From Sphingomonas sp. TREG-RG-20F-R18-01 (GTDB lineage: Bacteria; Pseudomonadota; Alphaproteobacteria; Sphingomonadales; Sphingomonadaceae), in NCBI RefSeq assembly GCF_022662475.1, contig NZ_JAKNQQ010000001.1, forward strand, positions 310,001-374,000: a stretch of 64,000 nucleotides of DNA, read 5' to 3'. A program made the translations under genes and the position numbers. Positions 26,283-34,119 of the stretch are shown here, one piece after another. How positions within the stretch are numbered: position 1 is the stretch's first letter; the number at the start of each line of letters is the position of its first letter. Below the pieces are notes generated by a model. That model ran no database searches. It was not told the origin of the DNA and saw only the letters and a program-made list of their open reading frames with translations.

Positions 26283-27917
26283 TCAGGCCGTGCCGTGCAC
26301 CTCTGCCTGCGGCATGGCGCCGGGCCGATCGATCAATGCGCGGACCCGCGCCTCCAGGTCACCGCTGCGATAGGGTTTGCGCAACAGTTCGAAGCTCTTG
26401 CTACTCTCGTCGATCGCATCGTCGGCGTACCCGGTGGTCAATAGCACCTTGATGCCCGGATAGTCGTTGCGCACCTGCCGAGCGAGCTCGACCCCGTTCA
26501 TGCCACCGGGCATCACGATGTCGCTGAACAGCAACTTGAAGGCATGGTCGCTCCGCAGAACGTCCAAGGCGGTTCTGGCGTTCGATACCTGAACCACATG
26601 GTATCCGTGCATCTCGAGCAGCGCCTTGCCCAGCGATGCCACCTCCGGCTGGTCCTCCACCATCAGGATGCGAACCCCTTGCGCTTCGGTCGAGACACGA
26701 ACCGTCGATCCGGGCCGCTCGACCGCACCACTGGCGCGCGGGAAATAGAGCGTGAGCTTCGCGCCGCCGTCCGCAAGGTTGGTTGCCGCCACCGTCCCGC
26801 CCGACTGCCGCATGAACCCATAGACCATCGCCAGGCCAAGCCCGGTTCCCTTGCCCACCTCCTTGGTCGAGAAGAACGGATCGAACACGCGATCGATGAC
26901 CGCGCCGTCGATCCCCGGCCCGGTATCGGTGATCGTCAGCTCGACATATTCTCCGGGTTCCAGCTTCCCGGGGAGATCGCCATCGGCAGGCAGCGCGACG
27001 TTACGGGTCGCCAAGGTGATCGTGCCATCGTCGCCGCTGGCATCGCGCGCGTTGGACACGATGTTCAGCATTGCCATCTCGGCCTGCACCGGGTCGACCC
27101 GGGCATTCCATAATTCGGGCTGGAGCTGATACCGGACGGTCATATCGCCCGCCGTCCGCTTGAGCACAGCGCCGAAGTCCATGATCAACGTATTCATATT
27201 GAGCAGGCGGTCACGCAATTCCTGCTTCCGGGCAAAGGCCAGCAGTTGCTGCGTCAACGTCGCCCCTCGCTGCGCCGCCGCGCCGATCGCCTCGACGGCG
27301 CGCGACGCCGCCCGATCCCTCGGATCGACCCGCGCGCCGAGCATGTCGATATAGCCGATGATGACTTGTAACAAATTGTTGAAGTCGTGCGCGATCCCTC
27401 CGGTCAGCTGGCCGACCGCCTCCATCTTCTGCGCTTCGTGCAGGGCCTCTTCCGCCTCGCGGCGGCGGGACACGTCAAGCTGGCTTGCGAAGAAGTAGAT
27501 CAGGGCGCCAGCCTCGTCGAACACCGGCGAAATGAACAGCGCGTTCCAGAAGGTCGAACCGTTCTTCCGGTAATTCAGGATCTCGACCGACACTTCCTCC
27601 CGCCGCTCGATCGCCCGGCGAACCTGTTCGACCACGCTCCGGTCGGTTTCGGGGCCCTGCAGAAACCGACAGTTCACGCCAATGATTTCGGCATCCGAAT
27701 AGCCCGTCATCCGCCGGAACGCTTCGTTGCAAAAGATGACGGGATTGTCGGTGCGGTGCGGATCCGTCACCACCATCGGCATCCGTGTCGTCTTTACCGC
27801 CGCGAAAAAGATATCGTTGGGGGTATCGTCGGGATTTGTCGCAGCAGCGCTGGGCGGCGCAGGCACAAGGGCGTTTTCATCCCGCAGATCGAACGCGGAT
27901 TTGTCGGTGGCACTCAT
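26283..27917 (-). CDS. Blue-light (LOV) hybrid histidine kinase with C-terminal receiver domain
   Basis: 544 residues, no membrane segment. LOV/PAS domain (about 35-150) with the photoactive motif GVNCRFLQG; C83 is the flavin-adduct cysteine, and N115, N125 and Q146 match the flavin-binding polar residues. HisKA phospho-acceptor H177 in GGIAHDFNNLLQ. HATPase region contains DTGPGID and GTGLGLAMVYGF. Receiver domain (about 415-530) with D466 in FSDIVMP and the conserved KPY lysine. Expected role: light-regulated autokinase with intramolecular phosphorelay. The output partner is not in view. It sits between the popZ-like gene and valS, and has its own terminator downstream. Confidence 0.92.
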   Translation of the reverse strand: MSATDKSAFDLRDENALVPAPPSAAATNPDDTPNDIFFAAVKTTRMPMVVTDPHRTDNPVIFCNEAFRRMTGYSDAEIIGVNCRFLQGPETDRSVVEQVRRAIERREEVSVEILNYRKNGSTFWNALFISPVFDEAGALIYFFASQLDVSRRREAEEALHEAQKMEAVGQLTGGIAHDFNNLLQVIIGYIDMLGARVDPRDRAASRAVEAIGAAAQRGATLTQQLLAFARKQELRDRLLNMNTLIMDFGAVLKRTAGDMTVRYQLQPELWNARVDPVQAEMAMLNIVSNARDASGDDGTITLATRNVALPADGDLPGKLEPGEYVELTITDTGPGIDGAVIDRVFDPFFSTKEVGKGTGLGLAMVYGFMRQSGGTVAATNLADGGAKLTLYFPRASGAVERPGSTVRVSTEAQGVRILMVEDQPEVASLGKALLEMHGYHVVQVSNARTALDVLRSDHAFKLLFSDIVMPGGMNGVELARQVRNDYPGIKVLLTTGYADDAIDESSKSFELLRKPYRSGDLEARVRALIDRPGAMPQAEVHGTA

Positions 27918-27981
27918 TTGTCAACAAACTCGACCGGTTCGTGCCGGTTCCGCTTTCGGCAACCGACCCGTCCAGAATCCC

Positions 27982-28524
27982 TTACTTACCCGTGATTCGA
28001 TCGATTTCGCGCGCGACCATCGCTTCGACCATATGCGGTAGATTGGCGTCGAGCCATTCCCGCAGCATCGGCCGGAGCATCTCCCGCACCATCGCTTCCA
28101 GCGTATCGCTTCCGGCGACTTCAGGCTTCACGATCAGCCGGGACAAGGTATCGAGCGGACCGCGCGTCGCGGCGGCGGTATGCTTCGAAAGGATCGCGTC
28201 GGCGGTTGCCGGCCGCGGGATCGGCCCGGCCATCGCGGGATCTTGGTCCGTTTCCGGTGCGGGGGAAGACGCCGTTCGCTCGGACGACAGCGCCGGTGGG
28301 GCGGGTCGCGGCATCATCGGCGGCACCGCAACCGGCGGTGTATCGGCAGGATCCCGCAACTCGAGGATTTCTTCGCGCTCGGGCGCGTCTGGCTCGGACC
28401 GCCGGGGCACCGTGCGCTCGGGGCGTTTGGTCCGGCCGGGCGTGGAGTCACTTTCCTCTGCGATGATGCGTTTGATCGACGAAAGGATGTCCTCCATCGA
28501 CGGTTCCCCGCTCAAATCCCCCAT
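27982..28524 (-). CDS. PopZ-like DUF2497 polar-organiser protein
   Basis: 180 residues with the three-part PopZ layout: a short N-terminal helix EPSMEDILSSIKRIIAEE, an acidic Pro-rich disordered middle (about 30-115), and C-terminal helices ending LRPMLREWLDANLPHMVEAMVAREIDRITGK. In Caulobacter PopZ self-assembles at the cell poles and anchors the chromosome origin and signalling proteins; whether this protein does so here is inference. Start ATG 28524 places the conserved helix at the N-terminus. It follows tolC by 34 bp in a Pcm-TolC-PopZ run. Confidence 0.85.
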   Translation of the reverse strand: MGDLSGEPSMEDILSSIKRIIAEESDSTPGRTKRPERTVPRRSEPDAPEREEILELRDPADTPPVAVPPMMPRPAPPALSSERTASSPAPETDQDPAMAGPIPRPATADAILSKHTAAATRGPLDTLSRLIVKPEVAGSDTLEAMVREMLRPMLREWLDANLPHMVEAMVAREIDRITGK

Positions 28525-28558
28525 CGAAAATCCTCGCGAAATAAACGCACACGCCGCG

Positions 28559-30073
28559 TCAACGGTTCTTCGTCTGATCACCTGCGGTAATCGGCGCACT
28601 TCTGTCAACAGGCGCCGAGTCGAGCATCGGGTCGAGCGCGCGCGTCACGAGCGCATTCTGCGCTGGCGTGTCGGTGGTGCGCGTCCCGGTCACCGGGGGG
28701 TTCGGCTCCGATCCATAGTCCCAGATCTTGCCCCGCACACTGTTGTAATGCTTGACCGGATCGTACAGCGGGCCGCCGTCGAGCCCGAGATCGCGCGCTT
28801 CCGCTTGCCCCATCGACGCGAGCAGGGCGAAGCCGGCGACATAGGCGTCGCGCCGTGCGGTCACCAACGTCACCTGCGAGTTCAGCAGTTCCTGTTCCGC
28901 ATTCAGTATGTCCAGGATGGTGCGGTTCCCCACGCTGTTTTCGGCCCGCACGCCTTCCAGCGACAGTTTGTTGGCGTTGACCGCCACTTCGCTCGACGCG
29001 ATCACCTCGAGCGAGGATTTCCAGACGGCGTAGGCCGAGCGGGCTTGGGCGATGACGGCGCGCTCCGTTTCGGTCAGCCGCTCGATCGATTGCAGGCGCG
29101 CGTCCTGCGCCTGGCGGATCTGTGCCGCCGGCCGGCCACCCTGGTATAAGGGCATGGTCAGGCCCAACCCGACGGTAGCCGCAGTCCCGGTCTGGCCGAT
29201 CGCCACCCCCGTCCCCGATCCGAGCGATCCCAGATAATTGTAGTAATTGCCACCCACGTTGGCGCTGATGCGCGGCAACCGGTTCGCGCGGGCGACGCCG
29301 ATATCGTAACCGGTGGCGTCGCGCTCCTTGGCGGCAGCAAGCAGCGTTGGGTTGTTCTTGAGCGCGACCGTTACCGCGCTGTCCGGATCGGCCGGAAGGT
29401 TGGGCAGTGCGGGCGGCAGATCGAGCCGGCCGGGCACTGCGCCGACCAGACGGATATAACTCTCGCGACTGGAGATGAGGCTGGCCTGCGCCGATTGCAG
29501 CTGGCTGCGCGCCAGCGCGAGCCGCGCTTCCGACTGGGCGACGTCGGTCCGGGTAAGATCGCCCACCTGGAACCGATCGCGACTGGCCTGCAGGTTGACG
29601 TCGAGCACGCGGACGTTTTGCGTATTCAGACCGACGATCGCTTCGTCGCGGATCACGTCCATGTACGCACCGACCACGGACGAAAACAGATTGGACTCGG
29701 TTCCCCGTAGCCCGAGTTGACCACCCTCGACCCGCGTCTCCGCCGCCCGGACCCCGTTGCGCACCGCGCCGCCGGCATACAAGGGCACGGACAAGCTCGC
29801 GGTCGCGGACCCACTCCGGTCGGGCGAGACGAAGCTGTTGGCGGCCTTGACGACGTTCTCGGTGTACGTGCTTTGCAACTGCACCGAGGGCAGGCCCTGC
29901 GACCGGGCGATCGGCACGTTTTCGTCGATCGCCCGAAGGTTCGCCCGCTGCGCGGCCAGCGTCGGGTTGCTGGTATAGGCCTTGACCAAAGCGTCGCGCA
30001 GCGTCTCCGCCGACAGCGGGGCCGCCATTACCATCAATACTGCAGAGCCGCTCAGAAAGGAAAGAAATCGCAT
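28559..30073 (-). CDS. TolC family outer membrane efflux channel
   Basis: 504 residues. Signal peptide (MRFLSFLSG... to APLSAETL, about 22 residues) followed by two OEP repeats of long helices with interspersed beta-strands: ALVKAYTSNPTLAAQRANLRA at the start and the typical NRTILDILNAEQELLNSQVTLVTARRD region near the end. It forms the trimeric outer-membrane tunnel for type I secretion or RND pumps; the inner-membrane partners are not in the window. C-terminal 60 residues are disordered. Start ATG 30073, 20 bp after the Pcm-like stop. Confidence 0.92.
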   Translation of the reverse strand: MRFLSFLSGSAVLMVMAAPLSAETLRDALVKAYTSNPTLAAQRANLRAIDENVPIARSQGLPSVQLQSTYTENVVKAANSFVSPDRSGSATASLSVPLYAGGAVRNGVRAAETRVEGGQLGLRGTESNLFSSVVGAYMDVIRDEAIVGLNTQNVRVLDVNLQASRDRFQVGDLTRTDVAQSEARLALARSQLQSAQASLISSRESYIRLVGAVPGRLDLPPALPNLPADPDSAVTVALKNNPTLLAAAKERDATGYDIGVARANRLPRISANVGGNYYNYLGSLGSGTGVAIGQTGTAATVGLGLTMPLYQGGRPAAQIRQAQDARLQSIERLTETERAVIAQARSAYAVWKSSLEVIASSEVAVNANKLSLEGVRAENSVGNRTILDILNAEQELLNSQVTLVTARRDAYVAGFALLASMGQAEARDLGLDGGPLYDPVKHYNSVRGKIWDYGSEPNPPVTGTRTTDTPAQNALVTRALDPMLDSAPVDRSAPITAGDQTKNR

Positions 30074-30093
30074 CGTAAGCGGCTCTTCTCTAG

Positions 30094-30759
30094 TCAGAAA
30101 GTGAAGGAACGTGGGCTGGAGAACCCGGGCAGCGGGACGCAATCGATGTCGGCGAAATCGAGCAACGCAAAGCCGCCCGCCGTACGACGCCCGGCGGCGA
30201 GCCGCGTGACGCCGCGATCGATCAGGCCACCGACGATCCGCCCCCCGATGACGAGCTGATCCACCAGCACCTGCGGGACGCTGTCCACCGCGCCATCGAT
30301 CACGAGCACGTCATAGGGCGCGCCGGCGGCATGTCCCGCCTGCAGCGGCGCATCGACCAGCGTGACATTGCCATGGTCCGCCAACGCCGGGCGCGCGATG
30401 TCGAGCAGGGCCGGATCGCTTTCGACCGCGACGACCGACGCCACCAGCGCCGCCAGCACAGCGGCGGTATAGCCACCCGCCGCACCGATCAGCAGGGCGC
30501 GATCCGTCGGACGCAATTCCGCCTGGGTCAGCAATCGCCCGGTTGCGATCGGGACATTCTGCGCGCGGCCGTGCGACAAGGGGACCGCGGTATCGCGGTA
30601 CGCCAGATCGGCGACGGCCGGCGGCAGGAAGGCCTCGCGCGGGACGAGATCCATCGCCGCCACCACGCGCGCGTCGCTCACCGCATTGGTCCGCAACTGG
30701 CTCGCCACCATCGCATGACGCATCGCCGTCATATCCTGCCCACGCAAATCGATATTCAT
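30094..30759 (-). CDS. Protein-L-isoaspartate O-methyltransferase family protein (divergent)
   Basis: 221 residues. The N-terminus (AMRHAMVASQLRTNAVSDARVV... LVPREAFLPP) matches the Pcm family well. The SAM motif I is altered, LLIGAAGGYTAAVLA in place of the usual EIGTGSGY, and the GQTISQP segment reads HGRAQNVPIATG. Catalytic isoaspartate repair is therefore uncertain. Family members of this form sit upstream of tolC in many alphaproteobacteria. Start ATG 30759 has GAGGG 7 nt upstream; ATG 30732 is possible. First gene of a Pcm-TolC-PopZ operon. Confidence 0.82.
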   Translation of the reverse strand: MNIDLRGQDMTAMRHAMVASQLRTNAVSDARVVAAMDLVPREAFLPPAVADLAYRDTAVPLSHGRAQNVPIATGRLLTQAELRPTDRALLIGAAGGYTAAVLAALVASVVAVESDPALLDIARPALADHGNVTLVDAPLQAGHAAGAPYDVLVIDGAVDSVPQVLVDQLVIGGRIVGGLIDRGVTRLAAGRRTAGGFALLDFADIDCVPLPGFSSPRSFTF

Positions 30760-30974
30760 GATGCCACCCTCGTCGCGTCACTGTTATAGTCACGCAATAC
30801 ACTTACCGTCAATGCACAGCTTCTATCTTGCGTCGTCCAGTTCGCCAAGCGAGCGCTCAACCCATTTTTGCCGTGTCGCCTGCTTTGGGTAAACAGCACG
30901 TTAACCGACTTCACCTTTTTTTGTGGCGCAAGAGTTGACAGCGCCGCCGTCCGCTTGCATCTGCGCCGCTCTCC

Positions 30975-31048
30975 GGCCCGATGGCGGAGTGGTGACGTAG
31001 AGGACTGCAAATCCTCGCACCCGGGTTCGATTCCCGGTCGGGCCTCCA
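30975..31048 (+). tRNA. tRNA-Cys (GCA)
   Basis: 74-nt cloverleaf with encoded CCA. Acceptor stem GGCCCGA pairs with TCGGGCC before T-CCA. Anticodon arm GAGGACTGCAAATCCTC places GCA in the loop, and the T arm is CCGGGTTCGATTCCCGG. No integrase or attachment-site duplication was seen next to it. Confidence 0.95.
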
Positions 31049-31181
31049 GACTTTCGCCTTTCTCGCGCCGGTCCACTCTTGTTCAGATGGGCCGGGCGTG
31101 GCCTGAGGCACCGTCGCGGCACTTCCCGCTGACGTGTGAAATCCAAATATCGAGCCAGCCCGCACTTCACCGGGATCGGCG

Positions 31182-31613
31182 TTATCCCGTCGCCGCCAGC
31201 GCCGTCTCCAGCATGGCAATGAACGGAACGTCCGCCGGCGGCATCGCCAGCCCGCGCAACGCCGACGGAGGATGCCACGCGAGCGCGCTCGCTTCGAGCG
31301 GTCGGGGCGCGCCGGTCCAAACGCGGCACAGGTAAAGCAGCAACAGGAGATGCTAATCGGCCAGATCGACACTGGCGAAGGTCAGCGGCTCCAGATCCGC
31401 CGGATCCACGCCCACGTCCAGTTCTTCGCGCAGCTCGCGGACCAGCGCGCGCTCGGGCGCCTCACCCGGTTCGACCTTGCCACCGGGAAATTCCCAGAGC
31501 CCTGCCAGCGCCTTTCCCTCCGGTCGCTGCTGGACGAGTACCCGCCCGTGATCGTCCACGAGGCCGGCGGCGACGACGAACAACAGGGGTTTTGCAATGG
31601 CTTGTTTAGGCAT
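31182..31613 (-). pseudogene. mutT: MutT-type 8-oxo-dGTP pyrophosphatase gene interrupted by an in-frame TAG
   Basis: The 86-residue open part starts at ATG 31613 (MPKQAIAKPLLFVVAAGLVD) and contains the complete Nudix box (about residues 44-66, GGKVEPGEAPERALVRELREEL). Codon 87 is TAG (31355-31353). Reading through in the same frame gives HLLLLLYLCRVWTGAPRP, then LAWHPPSALRGLAMPPAD, ending at TAA 31184-31182. This is exactly the C-terminal half expected of MutT (143 codons in all). So one base change, a sequencing error, or readthrough separates this from an intact gene. MutT removes 8-oxo-dGTP, and its loss raises A:T to C:G mutation. A truncated product would lack half the fold. Confidence 0.85.
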
Positions 31614-31673
31614 TCGGTAACGCTCTCCCTGTATCGCTGGTTCGAATGGACACGGCCCGGAGGCGTTGCCGAC

Positions 31674-31856
31674 ATGATCGTCGGATTGATTAAACGACTG
31701 CTGGCCGACCGTACCGCCGGCACCGCAATCGAATACGGACTGATCGCCGCGCTGGTCGTGATCGCAATGATCGCGGCACTGATGCAGCTCGCCAACGTGA
31801 CCACTGGCATGTGGAACCGTGTCGGCGTCGCCGTGACCGCAGTTCCCGTGACCTGA
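31674..31856 (+). CDS. Flp/Fap family type IVb pilin
   Basis: 60 residues. Short basic leader (MIVGLIKRLLADRTAG) followed by TAIEYGLIAALVVIAMIAAL, the class IVb prepilin pattern with cleavage after Gly and Glu at position +4 or +5. It is expected to be processed by a prepilin peptidase and assembled in a Flp/Tad pilus. GGAGG lies about 10 nt before the ATG. Second pilin gene 134 bp downstream. No cpa/tad assembly genes are in the window. Confidence 0.88.
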   Translation: MIVGLIKRLLADRTAGTAIEYGLIAALVVIAMIAALMQLANVTTGMWNRVGVAVTAVPVT

Positions 31857-31990
31857 ACCAACGGGAACATTCAGTAAAAAACTTCGCCGCTTTAAACCTT
31901 TTTCAACCCTGCAACCCGTAAAACTCCTCGTGTTGGTCCGGCGCACCGGTCCGACCGGGTACTGAAGCTTATCAACGGAGACCGGAAATC

Positions 31991-32158
31991 ATGAAGACCG
32001 TCCGCAACCTTATCAAGAATTCGAAGGGCGCAACGGCGATCGAATACGGCCTGATCGCCGCACTCATCGCAGTCGCAGCCATCACCGCCATGTCGGGTCT
32101 GGGCAGCAAGCTCACGACCACCTTCAACAACGTCAACACCGCCATGAAGGCCACGTAA
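31991..32158 (+). CDS. Flp/Fap family type IVb pilin (55 aa)
   Basis: 55 residues: leader MKTVRNLIKNSKGA, then TAIEYGLIAALIAVAAITAM, and a short polar C-terminus with LGSKLTTTFNNVNTAM. It fits major Flp pilins (50-70 residues) better than its upstream neighbour does. It is followed 30 bp later by a strong UUCG-loop terminator, as expected for a highly expressed single-gene unit. The 134-bp gap upstream is A/T-richer than its surroundings and probably holds the promoter. Confidence 0.92.
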   Translation: MKTVRNLIKNSKGATAIEYGLIAALIAVAAITAMSGLGSKLTTTFNNVNTAMKAT

Positions 32159-32188
32159 GACCATTACGTGACGCTTTGAGAATGGCAG

Positions 32189-32219
32189 AGGCGGCGGAAC
32201 TTCGGTTCCGCCGCCTTTT
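32189..32219 (+). terminator. Intrinsic terminator after the Flp pilin
   Basis: AGGCGGCGGAAC-TTCG-GTTCCGCCGCCT: a perfect 12-bp stem with a UUCG tetraloop, followed by TTTT. This is the best rho-independent terminator in the window and serves the plus-strand pilin gene. Confidence 0.93.
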
Positions 32220-32224
32220 CCTTG

Positions 32225-33172
32225 TTACAGGCGTCCGATCGCCAGAAACTTCTCGCGCCGCATCCGCCGCAATTCCGGCGCACCATGCCCGACCAGCCGG
32301 GTCAGCGCGGCATCGATCGCATCGCCCAGCGCGGCGATCGCCCCGGTCGGGTCGCGCTGCGCGCCGCCGAGCGGTTCCGGAACGATGGCATCGATGACGC
32401 CGAGCGCCTTGAGATCCTGCGCGGTCACCTTCATCGCCTCGGCCGCGTCCGCCGCCTTGTCGGCGGTGCGCCACAGAATCGATGCGCACCCCTCGGGCGA
32501 GATCACCGAATAAACAGCGTGCTCGAACATCAGCACCGCATTACCCGCGGCAAGCGCGATCGCGCCGCCGGAGCCGCCCTCGCCGACCACCGCCGCGACC
32601 ATCGGCACACCCAGCGCAAGGCACTGTTCCGTCGACCGCGCGATCGCCTCGGCCTGGCCGCGCTCCTCGGCCTGGATTCCCGGGAACGCCCCGGACGTAT
32701 CGACCAGAGTCACCACCGGCAGCCCGAACCGGTCGGCCAACTGCATCAACCGGATCGCCTTGCGATACCCCTCGGGCTTGCCCATGCCGAAATTGTGGCG
32801 AAGGCGACTTGTGGTGTCGTCCCCCTTCTCATGCCCGATCACCAGCACGCGGCGCCCGCGAAACGTCGCAAATCCCCCGAGAATCGCCTGGTCGTCGCCA
32901 AAGGCGCGGTCGCCTGCCAGTGGCATCCAGTCGTCAAACAGGCCGGCGACATAATCCTTGAAATGCGGCCGCTCGCCGTGGCGGGCGACTTGCGTCTTTT
33001 GCCAGGGCGTCAGTTTCGCATAGGTATCGCGCAGCAGTTTGTCCGACTTCGCCTGCAACCGCGCGATTTCCGCGCTGAGGTCGACGGTCCCATCGGCTGC
33101 GGTCTCGCGCAACTCATCGATCTTGCCCTGAAGCTCTGCGATCGGTTTTTCGAAATCTAGGAAGCTTGCCAT
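32225..33172 (-). CDS. accA: Acetyl-CoA carboxylase carboxyltransferase subunit alpha
   Basis: 315-residue AccA. Starts [21 protein letters not shown], as in proteobacterial AccA, with the crotonase-like core motifs [24 protein letters not shown] and [14 protein letters not shown]. With AccD it transfers the carboxyl group from carboxybiotin to acetyl-CoA, the first step of fatty-acid synthesis. accD is elsewhere. Start ATG 33172 lies 12 bp after the xerD stop, so they probably share a transcript. Confidence 0.96.
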   Translation of the reverse strand: MASFLDFEKPIAELQGKIDELRETAADGTVDLSAEIARLQAKSDKLLRDTYAKLTPWQKTQVARHGERPHFKDYVAGLFDDWMPLAGDRAFGDDQAILGGFATFRGRRVLVIGHEKGDDTTSRLRHNFGMGKPEGYRKAIRLMQLADRFGLPVVTLVDTSGAFPGIQAEERGQAEAIARSTEQCLALGVPMVAAVVGEGGSGGAIALAAGNAVLMFEHAVYSVISPEGCASILWRTADKAADAAEAMKVTAQDLKALGVIDAIVPEPLGGAQRDPTGAIAALGDAIDAALTRLVGHGAPELRRMRREKFLAIGRL

Positions 33173-33184
33173 AAGCCCGCGCGG

Positions 33185-34117
33185 TTAGGCTTCAGGCGTC
33201 TTCGCGTCAACGCGGCGTGTGGTGTCGGCAAGCGGATGACGGGCGTTGACCAGCGCAACCAGATGGCTCGCGTCGACGTGGGTGTAGATTTCGGTCGTCG
33301 CGATATCGGCGTGCCCCAGCATCGCCTGCAACGCGCGCAGATCGGCGCCGCCAGCGAGCAGATGCGTCGCGAAAGCGTGGCGCAGGACGTGCGGGCTGAC
33401 CCGGTCGGGCGGGATACCGGCCTCCGCGGCCAGGCGCTTCAACAGCTGATATAGCCGAATTCGGCTCAAATGCGTCTTGCCGGACGGAAACAGCCAAGCG
33501 CTCTCCACCGCCACCTGCTGCCGCCAGAGCACAACCGCAGCGCGCGCACGATCCGACAGCGGGACCAGTCGCTCCTTGCCGCCCTTGCCGCGCAGGATCA
33601 GATACGGGCGATCGGACGCGATCGCGCGGCGCGGCAACGAGACCAGCTCGGTCGCGCGCAGGCCCGAGCCATATAATAATTCGACCAGCGCCGCGAGACG
33701 GAGATCCTTGGGATCGGGCGGATCGCGCGCGATCCGCTGTGCGATCGCCGCGAACAGCCGATCGACGTCGGCATGGTCGAGCACCTTGGGCAACCCGCGG
33801 GACGCGCCGGGGCGCGGCAGGGCGTTTCCCGGATCGTCCGTCCGATGCCCCTCTTCCGCAAGGAACGCGAAAAAACGTCGCAGCGCCGCCGATTTTCGGG
33901 CGACACTCGCCTTCGACAGATCAAGCCAGACCGTCGCGACGCGCGCCAGATCATCGGGGGATGCCTGCACCAGCCGCCCCCCGAGCACGCCCGAGGCGAG
34001 CAACAGGTCGCTCCGATACGCGGCAACGGTGTTCTTCGCGGCCCCCGCGTCCGCCGTCATCATTTCGAGAAACCGTTCGATCAGCGCGCGATCCTCGCCG
34101 GTATCGCCCGGGATCAT
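33185..34117 (-). CDS. xerD: Site-specific tyrosine recombinase XerD
   Basis: 310 residues with the complete catalytic set of tyrosine recombinases: R154, K178, H243, R246, H269 and nucleophile Y278, plus the N-terminal SAM-like core-binding domain (about 8-95). Its position between a conserved unknown gene and accA, near aroK-aroB, is the usual alphaproteobacterial place of xerD and argues against a phage or island integrase. Expected role: resolves chromosome dimers at dif together with XerC. Start ATG 34117 gives family length; a long upstream extension in the same frame overlaps the neighbouring gene and is rejected. Confidence 0.92.
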   Translation of the reverse strand: MIPGDTGEDRALIERFLEMMTADAGAAKNTVAAYRSDLLLASGVLGGRLVQASPDDLARVATVWLDLSKASVARKSAALRRFFAFLAEEGHRTDDPGNALPRPGASRGLPKVLDHADVDRLFAAIAQRIARDPPDPKDLRLAALVELLYGSGLRATELVSLPRRAIASDRPYLILRGKGGKERLVPLSDRARAAVVLWRQQVAVESAWLFPSGKTHLSRIRLYQLLKRLAAEAGIPPDRVSPHVLRHAFATHLLAGGADLRALQAMLGHADIATTEIYTHVDASHLVALVNARHPLADTTRRVDAKTPEA

Positions 34118-34119
34118 GG

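Noticed and set aside
27927..27951. Possible EcfG promoter for the LOV kinase (GGAAC-N16-AGTT on the minus strand)
   Set aside because: The -10 element has a mismatch and lies only about 10 nt from the start codon, so the fit is too weak to report as a promoter.
30975..31048. tRNA-Cys as an integration site for a genomic island
   Set aside because: No integrase, no duplicated tRNA 3' end and no composition change were seen on either side.
33185..34117. Tyrosine recombinase as a sign of an integrated element
   Set aside because: The full catalytic set, the chromosomal xerD-accA-aroKB context and the lack of att repeats or cargo genes point to housekeeping XerD.
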